Origin: Streptomyces sp. WMMB 322
GTDB taxonomy: Bacteria > Actinomycetota > Actinomycetes > Streptomycetales > Streptomycetaceae
Reading direction: 5' to 3'
Length of the DNA: 64,000 nt
Assembly (NCBI RefSeq): GCF_900090145.1
Contig: NZ_FMHI01000001.1
Location: 310,001 to 374,000 of the forward strand
In this document: one piece after another, positions 36,414-44,655 of the stretch
How the letters are laid out: each line of letters begins with the position of its first letter
Position numbering within the stretch: the first letter of the stretch is position 1
Program-made: the position numbers and the translations under genes
Notes under the pieces: model-generated
Databases searched by the model: none
The model's input: the letters and a program-made list of their open reading frames with translations, nothing else
What the model was told of the DNA's origin: nothing

Positions 36414-37536
36414 CCGCCTTGGCGATCCGGCGCGCATCGAGCGAAAGCTCCCGGAGCATTCCGCTGAGCGGGTTCGTGTAGCCGATGAAGTACAGCCCCG
36501 GGGCCTCCGGGGGGGTGCGGCGGCCGTGCGCCAGCGGACGTCCGGACTCGTCGAGAACCCCGAGGTGCCCGACGAGGTCCTCCAGGCCGCGCCGGTAGCC
36601 GGTCGCTGCTATGACGACGTCGGGGGCGACGGCGGAGCCGTCGGCGAGGCGGACCTTCGCCCCGTCGAAGGACTCCACCGCGGCCACGGGCTCGACCGTG
36701 CCCTTCCGGACGGCGGCGATCAGGCCCACGTCCTGCACGGGGATCGCCCCTTGGCGGGCCCGGGTGTACAGCCCCGTGTCGGGACGCGGCAGCCCGCGTG
36801 CGGACAGGTCGGGGACGGCGATCTTCGCCATGCGGGCGGCGAGACGGTCCACCAGCCGAGTCGGCAGGCGGCGGCAGAGGATGCCGTTGGCCTGCGCGGG
36901 CCAGCCCAGCGTGGAGCGCCGCACGATGTGCGGGACGGTGCGTATCGACAGCCGCACGTGCGCTGCCCCGCCGGCGGCGAGGTCGGCGGCTATCTCCGCT
37001 CCCGTGTTTCCCGCGCCGGCGACGAGCACGTCCTTGCCTTCGTACGGCTCGGCGTTGCGGTACCGGGAGGCGTGCAGGACCTCGCCCTCGTAGCTGTCGC
37101 GTCCGGGCCAGGCCGGGATGTGGGCGGTGTGGTTGTAGCCCGTGGCCACGACGACGACGGGCGTGGTCAGCCGCCGTCCGCCGTTCGCGTGCAGCACCCA
37201 GTCCGGCCCGCTGCGCTCGACCGTGTCGACCTCGACGCCGGTCGCCACTTCGATCCCGTGGTGCTCGGTGTAGCTCTCCAGGTAGCGGACGAAGTCGTCG
37301 CGCGCGACCCAGCGTCCGTACGAGCGGGGTATCTCCAGCCCCGGCAGTGTCGACCAGCGGCGGGTGGTGTGCAGCCGCAGCCGGTCGTAGTGGGACCGCC
37401 AGGAGGCGGCGACCGACGGGGCCTTCTCCAGTACGACGGTGCTGACGCCCTGTTCGTGCAGAGCGGCGGCGGTGGCCAGGCCGCCGGGACCGGCGCCGAT
37501 GATGTGTACGGGAGTCCCCTCGTCGGTCATGGGCAT
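36394..37536 (-). CDS. Flavin-containing monooxygenase / NAD(P)-binding oxidoreductase
   Basis: A 380-residue FAD-dependent oxygenase. The FAD Rossmann motif is VHIIGAGPGGLATAAAL (residues ~10-26); the NADPH Rossmann motif is DVLVAGAGNTGAEIAADLA, and the VVVATGYNHTAHIP and DVVIAATGYRRG strands are the GD/ATG motifs. This is the flavin-monooxygenase class that oxygenates N or S of small molecules or performs Baeyer-Villiger reactions. The ATG at 37536 begins MPMTDEG; ATG 37530 is an alternative. It overlaps the oxidoreductase gene at its 3' end. Confidence 0.9.
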   Translation of the reverse strand: MPMTDEGTPVHIIGAGPGGLATAAALHEQGVSTVVLEKAPSVAASWRSHYDRLRLHTTRRWSTLPGLEIPRSYGRWVARDDFVRYLESYTEHHGIEVATGVEVDTVERSGPDWVLHANGGRRLTTPVVVVATGYNHTAHIPAWPGRDSYEGEVLHASRYRNAEPYEGKDVLVAGAGNTGAEIAADLAAGGAAHVRLSIRTVPHIVRRSTLGWPAQANGILCRRLPTRLVDRLAARMAKIAVPDLSARGLPRPDTGLYTRARQGAIPVQDVGLIAAVRKGTVEPVAAVESFDGAKVRLADGSAVAPDVVIAATGYRRGLEDLVGHLGVLDESGRPLAHGRRTPPEAPGLYFIGYTNPLSGMLRELSLDARRIAKAVTRAVA

Positions 37537-37728
37537 GGCGGGGAGTTTAGTGCTGGTGACGCGGTGTTCCCGTCACGGGAACATCACAGGAAGAGCACGT
37601 GGGGGCCGCAGGCCGCGCGGGGCGGGGGCGATTTCGGGAGATCGCGGAGAAAGCGCGGAGACGGAGGCTGGGGAGCGTCTCCGGACGGAAGGGGAGAAAC
37701 GTTTTTCGGGGTGTTCAGGGAAAAGGGT

Positions 37729-38376
37729 TCATCTCGTGGGCTTGCGACCCGTCACGCCGAGGTGGACCAGCAGCGCCAGATTCGGCTTCAGCTCCGCCTG
37801 CTTGACGCCCCAGGTCTGGAAGCCCTTCTGATGGCTCGCCACCGAGGCCAGCATCATCACGAGAGCCCCGGCGGTGGCCGCCGGATTGACCTCCTTGTCG
37901 ACCCGGCCCTTGGCCTGGAGCTCCTTGATGGACTCCGTCAGCGGCTGGTTGACGGAGTTCAGGACCTTCATGCGGATCTTGTAGAAGCGCTTGTCGCCCT
38001 CGGCGGCACCCAGGTCGACGACCCGCAGGATCGCGTCGTTCTTGCGCCAGAACGCGAGGAACCCGTCGACGAACTCCTCGGCCGTGCGCCAGCCGGACTT
38101 GCCCGCCCACGAACGGTCGGCCACCAGGTCGCTGAGCGCGGCGCCGTCCTTCGCCATGGACTCGGCCAGTTCGAGGACGGCGCCCTCGACGTCCGGAAAG
38201 TACTGGTAGAAGGTCGCCGGGGACGTGCCCGCCCGCCGTGCGACATCAATGACCTTGACATCGCGATACGGCGACGAGCTGAGCATCTCGCCGAGGCAGT
38301 CGAGCAGCTTCTGCCGCGTCGCCTGCCCGCGGCGACCCGCCACTCGCCCGTCGACGGTTCGAACTTGTCCTGTCAT
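37729..38376 (-). CDS. TetR-family transcriptional regulator
   Basis: A 215-residue regulator with helix-turn-helix RGQATRQKLLDCLGEMLSSS and VIDVARRAGTSPATFYQYFPDVEG. The C-terminal domain (AEEFVDGFLAFWRKNDAILRVVDL, LVMMLASVASHQKGFQTWGV) is typical of TetR proteins that respond to lipophilic ligands. ATG 38376 is the first start after the upstream GC-rich gap. No divergent gene exists close by, so its targets are not evident; afsK lies 780 bp upstream on the other strand. Confidence 0.9.
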   Translation of the reverse strand: MTGQVRTVDGRVAGRRGQATRQKLLDCLGEMLSSSPYRDVKVIDVARRAGTSPATFYQYFPDVEGAVLELAESMAKDGAALSDLVADRSWAGKSGWRTAEEFVDGFLAFWRKNDAILRVVDLGAAEGDKRFYKIRMKVLNSVNQPLTESIKELQAKGRVDKEVNPAATAGALVMMLASVASHQKGFQTWGVKQAELKPNLALLVHLGVTGRKPTR

Positions 38377-39156
38377 GCCGTTCAGCTTATCGACGGGGAA
38401 CGGGCGCGCGATTCGGCCGCATCCAATGGGATGGCATCCGCGGTGATCCGGCGTGGGCCGGGCCGCGCGAGCGGGCAGACGCACATGAGGCAGGACGGGG
38501 CGGGAAGCGGGACGAGAGGTGGGGAGGCGGGGTGGGGACGCGAGGTGGGAACGCGAGGCGGGAACGAGGAAGCGCACAGCAGCGCGTCGAAGAGCCGAAG
38601 AGCCGAAGAGCCGAGGAGCCGAGGAGCCGAAGAGGAAGCCGAAGGCGGGAGCGGCGTGAAGGCCGCACAGGCGGGCGCATCGGGACAGAACCCCGCGCGT
38701 TCGAATCATCGGCCTGCGGAGAGTCACGAACGCGGCTAGCGTGCCGTACGAGCGGGAAGGTCCGTGCACGCGGGGGGCGGGGCAGAAGCACAGGCAGGGG
38801 CGAGGCAGGGGAGGCTGACGCACCATGGCCGCAGGGGCAGAGGCATCCGCGGGGTGCGGACGGCGGCACCGCCGGGGAGCGCCGGTGACCTGCGTACCCG
38901 CTTCAGCGGGTACGGCGTGAGGGGCGTGCGGCGGCGCCGTGAACACCGGGCCGGTCCCGCACCGGGCCGCGTGCGGACCGGAATGAAGCCTCGCGCCTCA
39001 CTGTTTGGCCTGCGCGGACCCGAAGGGGTGGCCCCCGGGTTCGCAACCACCGCGTTGGGCAGGAAGAATCAGCCTGTGGACCGTGTGGCCGGTACGGCAG
39101 TGAGAAGCTGCACTGGGGCGGGATTCGAGTGGCCCCGACGGGGAGGTGGCAGGTAA
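38377..39156. other. 780-bp intergenic region with simple repeats upstream of afsK
   Basis: No gene is recognised here. It carries a purine-rich stretch (38520-38580) with GGGACGCGAGGTGGGAACGC-like repeats, then five tandem copies of the 8-mer AAGAGCCG/AGGAGCCG (38590-38629). The right end (39040-39130) is likely the afsK promoter; no hexamers are assigned. Frames crossing it on either strand show arginine-rich, non-coding composition. Confidence 0.5.
38590..38634 (+). repeat. Five tandem copies of an 8-nt unit
   Basis: AAGAGCCG is repeated three times and AGGAGCCG twice, contiguous, then degenerates. The unit length is not a multiple of three, so it is unlikely to encode protein. Confidence 0.85.
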
Positions 39157-41754
39157 GTGGTGCAGCAGCTGACGCAGCACGATCCGCGACGGATCGGCCA
39201 GTTCGAGGTGCTCGGCCGACTCGGTGCCGGGGGCATGGGGCTGGTCTATCTCGCGCGTTCGGCGTCGGGCCGTCGTGTGGCGATCAAGACGGTGCGGACC
39301 GAGCTCGCCGAGGACCAGCTGTTCCGGGTGCGCTTCACGCGTGAGGTCGAGGCCGCGCGCGCCGTCAGCGGCTTCTACACCGCGGCCGTCGTGGACGCCG
39401 ACCCGAGGGCCGCCGTGCCGTGGCTCGCGACGGCGTTCGTGCCGGCGCCCTCCCTCGAGGAGATAGTCAACGAGTGCGGGCCGCTGCCGGTGCAGGCCGT
39501 CCGCTGGCTCGCGGCCGGAATCGCCGAGGCGCTCCAGTCCATTCACGGTGCCGGGCTCGTCCACCGCGACCTGAAGCCGTCCAACGTCCTCGTGGTCGAG
39601 GACGGGCCCCGCGTCATCGACTTCGGCATCGCCTCCGGTGTGTCCAACACCCGCCTGACCATGACGAACGTGGCCGTCGGCACGCCCGCGTACATGTCGC
39701 CGGAGCAGGCACGCGACTCCCGCAGCGTCACGGGCGCGAGCGACATCTTCTCCCTCGCCTCCACCCTCGTCTTCGCCGCCACGGGGCACGCGCCCTTCCA
39801 CGGCGCGAACCCAGTGGAGACGGTCTTCATGCTGCTGCGCGACGGCCCGGACCTGGAGGGGCTGAACGATGAGCTGCGCCCCCTCATCGACCCCTGTATG
39901 CGCATGGCGGCCGAGGAACGCCCCAGCCCGGCGGACATCCAGTCCCAGCTCGCCCCGCACCTCTTCTCGGCCGGAGGCGACGACAGCGGCACCGCTTCGG
40001 CATGGCTGCCGGCGGGCGCCGTGGCTCTCATCGAGCGCAAGCGCGGGGCACGACCTACGCCGAGGCGGCCCTCGCACCGTCAGGACGGCCCGCCGGGGGG
40101 CGCACCCGAAGCGGGCGCCGCACCGTCCTCCGCTCCCGCTCCTCCCGCAGTTCCGGACGCGGCGCCTGCGCACGCCGCGGGCGGGGCCCGCCGCGGCGGG
40201 CCCCGGCACGCCATTCCGGCCGGCCCGGGAGGCCCGTCCGCCGTGGGTTCGCTCGCGTCGCACCCCGGCCCTTCGGCACGCGGCGGCCGTGCCGACGGCT
40301 CCGCCCCCGCCGCTGCACCCCCTTCGCCCGCCGAGGTGCCTTCGCCGGCCGGTGCGGCAGACGGTGCTTCCGTGCGGCTGCCCGGATCGCAGGTGCCCAT
40401 CGGGCCGGGGCCGCGCCGTTCCGAGGAGGCGCGTGCCGAGGCCGCAGGTGCCGCGACGGGATGGGTGCGGCCACCGAACGGCGCACCGGTCTCCGGAGCG
40501 GGAGCGCCGGCGCCCGCCCACGGCGCGGGCGGTGAGGCGTCTCCGTCTCCTCTGGCCGGACCGACCGGAGCGGTACCGCCGCCCGGCGCCGTCGGCGAGG
40601 CCCCCGCGGGCCCGTCGCAGCCTCAGCGCTGGCGCCCGTGGCGGTTCCGCATGTCGAACGACGTGTGGGGCACCCCGGTCGTCGCCGACGATCTCGTCTA
40701 CGTCACCTCCTTCGAGGTGCACGCGCTCGATGTCACCAGCGGCCGCCGGCAGTTCAGGACGCGCGAAGTGGCCTGGTCCATGGCCGTCTCCGACGGGCGT
40801 GTGCACGCCTCCGACGGACCCAGCCTCTACGCGCTGGACGCACGCGACGGCTCCGAGCTGTGGCGGCTGGCCACCGACGGCTGGGTGTTCTCGCTCCAGG
40901 TCGACCTCGGCACCGTCGTCACGGGTACGCGCGGCGGCGGCGTACAGGTGTGGGATGCGGCCGGCGGCGAGAAGCTGTGGGAACTCGGCGGCGCGCAGAC
41001 CGACTTCGAGACCCGCGAGGGCGGTCCCTCGGTGCACGACGGCACCGTCTACACGTGGGGCGAGGGCCGTCTGTTCGCGCTGGAGGCCCGCACGGGCGCC
41101 GAGCGCTGGTCGTACCCGGTGGGCGAAGCCGCAGCGACGGGCGGCGTTCCGCTGCGGCTGACCGCGGCCGAGGACGGCGTGGTCTACGTGTGCGCGGGTG
41201 CGCGCGTCCACGCCCTGGACGGCGTCAGCGGCGCGGAGCGGTGGCGCTTCGAGGCCCCGGCAGCCTTCCTCAGCCCTCCGGCATTCGTGCCGGGCCCGGC
41301 CGTCGCGGGCGGCGGCGTGTACCTCGCCGACTACCTCGGCACGGTCTACGCCCTCGACGCCGTCACGGGCCAGGACAGATGGCGGATCGCGACGGAGGCC
41401 CGGCACTCGACGGAACCGGTCGTGGTCTCCGACGGGCTCGTGCACCTGGGCAGCGGCGGCGCGCTCTACACCCTGGACGCGGTCAGCGGCACGCCGCGGT
41501 GGCGGTTCGCGGCCGGCGGCGACCTGGTGGGCGCGCCGGTCGTGGCGGACGGACGTGTCCATTTCGGTTCGGCGGACCACTGCCTCTACACGGTCGACGC
41601 TGTGGGCGGGCAGCTGCGCTGGAAGCTGGCCACGGGCGGCGAGATCACCGGGTCCCCGGTGGCCGACCGCGGTGTCGTCTACGCGTGCAGCAAGGACCGC
41701 TGCGTCTACGCGCTCGACGCGGAGAAGGGCACGGGACAGGCCCGTCAGGCCTGA
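39157..41754 (+). CDS. afsK: Ser/Thr protein kinase with C-terminal PQQ repeats, AfsK homologue
   Basis: An 865-residue kinase that, in S. coelicolor, phosphorylates AfsR and thus raises antibiotic production, and also affects hyphal branching. The kinase domain has the P-loop [12 protein letters not shown] (~22-33), VAIKTV with Lys44, [11 protein letters not shown] with Asp138, DFG at Asp155 and SPEQARDS. A Pro/Ala/Gly-rich linker (about 290-495) separates it from a C-terminal beta-propeller of PQQ-like repeats ([39 protein letters not shown]), which probably senses a ligand. The GTG GTG start at 39157/39160 follows GGTGGCAGG. Identity rests on domain layout and proximity to afsS and afsR. 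Confidence 0.93.
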   Translation: MVQQLTQHDPRRIGQFEVLGRLGAGGMGLVYLARSASGRRVAIKTVRTELAEDQLFRVRFTREVEAARAVSGFYTAAVVDADPRAAVPWLATAFVPAPSLEEIVNECGPLPVQAVRWLAAGIAEALQSIHGAGLVHRDLKPSNVLVVEDGPRVIDFGIASGVSNTRLTMTNVAVGTPAYMSPEQARDSRSVTGASDIFSLASTLVFAATGHAPFHGANPVETVFMLLRDGPDLEGLNDELRPLIDPCMRMAAEERPSPADIQSQLAPHLFSAGGDDSGTASAWLPAGAVALIERKRGARPTPRRPSHRQDGPPGGAPEAGAAPSSAPAPPAVPDAAPAHAAGGARRGGPRHAIPAGPGGPSAVGSLASHPGPSARGGRADGSAPAAAPPSPAEVPSPAGAADGASVRLPGSQVPIGPGPRRSEEARAEAAGAATGWVRPPNGAPVSGAGAPAPAHGAGGEASPSPLAGPTGAVPPPGAVGEAPAGPSQPQRWRPWRFRMSNDVWGTPVVADDLVYVTSFEVHALDVTSGRRQFRTREVAWSMAVSDGRVHASDGPSLYALDARDGSELWRLATDGWVFSLQVDLGTVVTGTRGGGVQVWDAAGGEKLWELGGAQTDFETREGGPSVHDGTVYTWGEGRLFALEARTGAERWSYPVGEAAATGGVPLRLTAAEDGVVYVCAGARVHALDGVSGAERWRFEAPAAFLSPPAFVPGPAVAGGGVYLADYLGTVYALDAVTGQDRWRIATEARHSTEPVVVSDGLVHLGSGGALYTLDAVSGTPRWRFAAGGDLVGAPVVADGRVHFGSADHCLYTVDAVGGQLRWKLATGGEITGSPVADRGVVYACSKDRCVYALDAEKGTGQARQA

Positions 41755-41842
41755 ACACATCGGCCGGTCCGGGACGGGTCACGGGCTTCGGAACGGACCA
41801 CCGGCTTCGGGACGATCACCGGCTGCGGGACGAGGAGGCGCC

Positions 41843-41965
41843 GTGAGCGGCGGACCGCGGACAAGGCTCTCCGGCATCGTGCTCGGGACTCCCGATCCGC
41901 GTGCGCTGGCGGACTTCTACCGGCACCTGATGGGCTGGCGGGTGAAGTGGGACGAGCCGGAGTGA
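41843..41965 (+). pseudogene. Truncated glyoxalase/bleomycin-resistance (VOC) gene
   Basis: GTG 41843 has a good GAGGAG ribosome-binding site and opens a 40-residue frame, RTRLSGIVLGTPDPRALADF and YRHLMGWRVKWDEPE, that matches the first beta-alpha unit of VOC proteins, then stops at TGA 41963-41965. VOC proteins need at least ~120 residues, and the following DNA has no clear remainder in any frame. It is probably a decayed gene that followed afsK. Confidence 0.65.
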
Positions 41966-42106
41966 TCACCGGACGGGATCAGCCGTCGGACCGCCGGCCG
42001 CTGGGATGCCCGGGGGTGGACCGACCGGCCGGGCACGGGCACGGGTCAGCCGTGCGCACCCACCCGGGACGGAGTGACGGTTCGGGCGGGCCGGCGCGGC
42101 CGGGAG

Positions 42107-43027
42107 TCATTCCTGCGTGCCGTCGCGGCGCGGGTCGGGTCTTCGCCGTGGGAGGCCCCGGGCGCCCTCGGAACCGCGCTCGTCCTGCTGGTCCTGCTCG
42201 TCCCGCCCGTCGGCCCCGGGGCCCCGAGGCTGCTGCTGCGGACCCTGCGGGGCCTGGTCGGCCGGTTCGTCCGGCGCCCGGCCGGGCCGCTCGGCGGGGG
42301 GCTCAGCCTCCTCGGGCGGGCGGATGAAAGGGGGCCGGACGGTGGGCGGACGGTCCGGACGTCCCGCCGCCCACGGGTCCCACTCCTCCGCGGGGGTGGA
42401 GTCGTCGTCGAGGTACGGATCGTGGCCCCGCCCGCGGGCCCGCCATTCGTCTGCCCGGTAGGCGCCGTGCGGTCCCGGCTCAGGTTCGAACGGGCCGCCG
42501 GGCTGCGGCAGTCCGGAGTAGTCGTGGTTCTCGTACGGGACCGCCGGGGAGACGGCTGCGCTGCTGTCGTCCACGCGGGCACGGCGGCCACGGCTCTTGC
42601 GGCGGCGTCCCGTCGGTCGGCGTCCCCGCATCACCAGCGCGGCGAGCAGCATCAGCACGCCTCCGGCGACCGCGTAGCCGACCCCTTCGCCCAGTCCGCC
42701 GGCGCCGGCGGTGAGCGTGCCCGCCTCCTGCCCCTGGCGGACCATCCACAGGACGGCGAAGCCGAGCACGACAACTCCGGCAAGGGTCACCAGCAGGCGG
42801 GAACGCAGCAGTGCCGCGAGGAGGGCGATCAACGCTGCGACCAGCATGGGGAGGAACAGGCCGGTCCACAGTCCGGCCTGGGTGCCTGTGATGCCGGTGG
42901 GTGTGAACAGCTCACCGACCCGGTAGTCGCGGCCGAGCCGGCCGCCGTACCAGGTGAGGAAGGGGCTCCACGCCGCCGCAGCCGCCCCCACGAGCGCGAT
43001 CAGCATGCCGAGCAGATTCCGGACCAT
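42107..43027 (-). CDS. Membrane protein with four helices and Pro/Arg/Glu-rich cytoplasmic tail
   Basis: A 306-residue protein. Residues 1-~135 hold four predicted helices, including NLLGMLIALVGAAAAAWSPF, LFLPMLVAALIALLAALLR, LVTLAGVVVLGFAVLWMV and GYAVAGGVLMLLAALVMR, with a WYGGRLGRDYRV loop. The C-terminal ~165 residues are low-complexity, charged and Pro-rich. I do not recognise the family. ATG 43027 is used. It is convergent with afsK/VOC remnant and divergent from the secreted-protein gene at 43222. Confidence 0.8.
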   Translation of the reverse strand: MVRNLLGMLIALVGAAAAAWSPFLTWYGGRLGRDYRVGELFTPTGITGTQAGLWTGLFLPMLVAALIALLAALLRSRLLVTLAGVVVLGFAVLWMVRQGQEAGTLTAGAGGLGEGVGYAVAGGVLMLLAALVMRGRRPTGRRRKSRGRRARVDDSSAAVSPAVPYENHDYSGLPQPGGPFEPEPGPHGAYRADEWRARGRGHDPYLDDDSTPAEEWDPWAAGRPDRPPTVRPPFIRPPEEAEPPAERPGRAPDEPADQAPQGPQQQPRGPGADGRDEQDQQDERGSEGARGLPRRRPDPRRDGTQE

Positions 43028-43221
43028 CGGCTACGCCTCGCTTCCGGCGCCGGGTCACTCCTCCCCGCGGGTGCTCGCCCGTCGGGAAGCAGGCGGACGT
43101 CGCAGGCGTGCGCCGTCCCGCAGAAAACCGTACGCCCGGCGGAACCCTTCGGCCACCGCACGGCGTCCCCTCACGGGGCACCAGTCCTCAATGGCCATGC
43201 CAAGAATCGGGGGTAGCAACC

Positions 43222-43770
43222 ATGTCGCGCCATCTCAGGCTCATCGCGGCCGTGGCAGTCGTACTCGTCGCGTTGAGCGGTTTCAGTCCCGGCCGCAAGG
43301 GAGGCGGTTCCCGCAGCGGAGGCAAGTCGGGCGGTTGCAGCAGTTCGAGCTCCAGCAGCCACAACGGCAGCGGGAGCGGTCACGACAGCGTGAGCAAGGA
43401 CAGGTACGGATCGGGCGGCGGCTCCTACAGCGGTTCGCGGCGCTACAACAGCACGACGGGGACGACGGGGACGACGAGTTCGGGCAGCGGAAGCGCCGCC
43501 GACAGGTCACCCGCCTCGGGGACCGTGACGCAGTGCGCGGCACGGAGCGGCAGCGAAGCGAAGGCCGTGGTGCAGGTCCGCAACCCGAAGAGCTACACCA
43601 AGACCTACCGGGTGAAGGTCAAGTTCGTCGACACCTCCGGTCTCGGCGTCGACTATGGGGAGGCGCGCGTGAGGGTCGGCAGCAGGGACACCCAGCCCGT
43701 GGACGTACGGATGGCGCACCCGAAGCGCATCGGCGACGTCTCCGAATGCCTTGTCGAATCGGTGAGTTGA
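43222..43770 (+). CDS. Secreted Ser/Gly-rich protein
   Basis: A 182-residue exported protein. Residues 1-~20 (SRHLRLIAAVAVVLVALSGF) are a signal peptide. A Ser/Gly/Asn-rich linker to about residue 95 precedes a C-terminal domain with TQCAARSGSEAKAVVQVRNP, YRVKVKFVDTSG and a second Cys near the end (ECLVESVS), probably disulfide-bonded and Ig-like. I do not recognise a function; similar proteins are common in Streptomyces. A perfect terminator hairpin lies 82 bp downstream. Confidence 0.78.
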   Translation: MSRHLRLIAAVAVVLVALSGFSPGRKGGGSRSGGKSGGCSSSSSSSHNGSGSGHDSVSKDRYGSGGGSYSGSRRYNSTTGTTGTTSSGSGSAADRSPASGTVTQCAARSGSEAKAVVQVRNPKSYTKTYRVKVKFVDTSGLGVDYGEARVRVGSRDTQPVDVRMAHPKRIGDVSECLVESVS

Positions 43771-43852
43771 CGGTCCGAGCGCGGTGGGCCGACCGGTCGA
43801 CAGGCCGGGCGGGCAGGGCGGGCCGGTGCCTGATGCGGGACGAGAACAACAT

Positions 43853-43888
43853 GGAAGGGGCGGGCCGCGTCGGCGGCCCGCCCCTTCC
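43853..43888. terminator. Perfect 15-bp bidirectional terminator
   Basis: GGAAGGGGCGGGCCG (43853-43867) pairs with its exact complement (43874-43888) around a 6-nt loop. It sits between the convergent ends of the secreted-protein gene and the small secreted peptide gene. Confidence 0.9.
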
Positions 43889-43904
43889 GGTGAAGCTGAG
43901 GCAG

Positions 43905-44054
43905 TCAGGGCGTGTGTTCATCCCTGTTGTCGTTGATGTGGACGCTCTGGGCGCTCGTCACGTCGGACGGCGAAGTTCCCGCGGCCACCGCTGGAGAGAC
44001 TGCTCCGGCCATGAGTAACGAGCAAATGATCAGCGTTCTCAGAACTTTGGGCAT
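43905..44054 (-). CDS. 49-residue secreted peptide
   Basis: The peptide begins MPKVLRTLIICSLLMAGAV with a signal sequence cleaved near SPAVAA, leaving about 25 residues rich in Ser, Asp and His. ATG 44054 has GGGAG four bases upstream. It lies 156 bp downstream of afsS on the same strand. No family is recognised. It could be secreted after cleavage; it is too short to judge further. Confidence 0.65.
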   Translation of the reverse strand: MPKVLRTLIICSLLMAGAVSPAVAAGTSPSDVTSAQSVHINDNRDEHTP

Positions 44055-44210
44055 TTCTCTCCCTCGGATTTCGGCGAATCGATCTGACAGCGAAAAGCGG
44101 GCAACTTCAGGATTCCCCCTGGGCCGTCGCTCAAGCAGCGGGCCGACGGCAGCGGCGCCCCCTCCGCGCCGCTGACGCCGGCCCGGCATCCCCCCCCCGG
44201 TGGAGCGGGA

Positions 44211-44438
44211 CTACTTGCCCGCGCCTTCCTCCACCACCGACTCGGCGCCGATGGGAGTGTGGTCGTCCATCGTCTCGATGCCGCCGGAGAGCCTGCCCTC
44301 CGGGCCGATGGGCGTGTGGTCGTCCATCACCTTCACTCCGCCGTCCTTCTCAGGCTCGGTGGAGGTGCCGGCGTCCGTGTCGGCGGTCTGGATCTCTTCC
44401 TCGAAGTCCTCAACTGTGGCCTGCGTTGTCTCGCTCAT
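44211..44438 (-). CDS. afsS: AfsS-like small activator with repeated DDHTP motifs
   Basis: A 75-residue acidic protein with two repeats, VMDDHTPIGPE and TMDDHTPIGAE. AfsS of S. coelicolor is a 63-residue protein with repeated T-x-x-D-N-H-M-P motifs, from memory, and is encoded directly downstream of afsR on the same strand, as here. AfsS is transcribed by AfsR and stimulates antibiotic production. ATG 44438 is used. A direct-repeat site resembling an AfsR box lies upstream. The length and Asp for Asn substitution differ from S. coelicolor, so it is a divergent homologue. Confidence 0.85.
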   Translation of the reverse strand: MSETTQATVEDFEEEIQTADTDAGTSTEPEKDGGVKVMDDHTPIGPEGRLSGGIETMDDHTPIGAESVVEEGAGK

Positions 44439-44606
44439 GGCCGAACTCCTGTGCCTTGGTGGCCGATTGTGCTGACGTGCCCGCCCAGCGGCTCCCCCGT
44501 GGGCCGCCGGGCGGGCTTTGGGCCGCTCACCATAGCCGGATCGCGGCCTCCCCCCAGATCCGCCTGCCCCCCGACGCGACGGATCGATGGAACAACCATG
44601 ACGGGC

Positions 44607-44628
44607 CGCGATAAACGATCGATGAACG
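44607..44628 (-). promoter_or_regulatory. Probable AfsR-binding direct repeats upstream of afsS
   Basis: On the minus strand two adjacent 11-nt repeats read CGTTCATCGAT (44628-44618) and CGTTTATCGCG (44617-44607), similar in nine or so positions. From memory, AfsR binds 11-nt direct repeats of this CGTTCATC type at the -35 region of the afsS promoter, which the PhoP protein shares. They lie 170 nt upstream of the afsS start. Confidence 0.7.
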
Positions 44629-44655
44629 TCCGATAAGCGAGCCGGCGCAGGAGGT

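Noticed and set aside
38998..41760. A 920-codon minus-strand frame opposite afsK
   Set aside because: Composition is explained by the kinase and PQQ repeats on the other strand; no domain is present.
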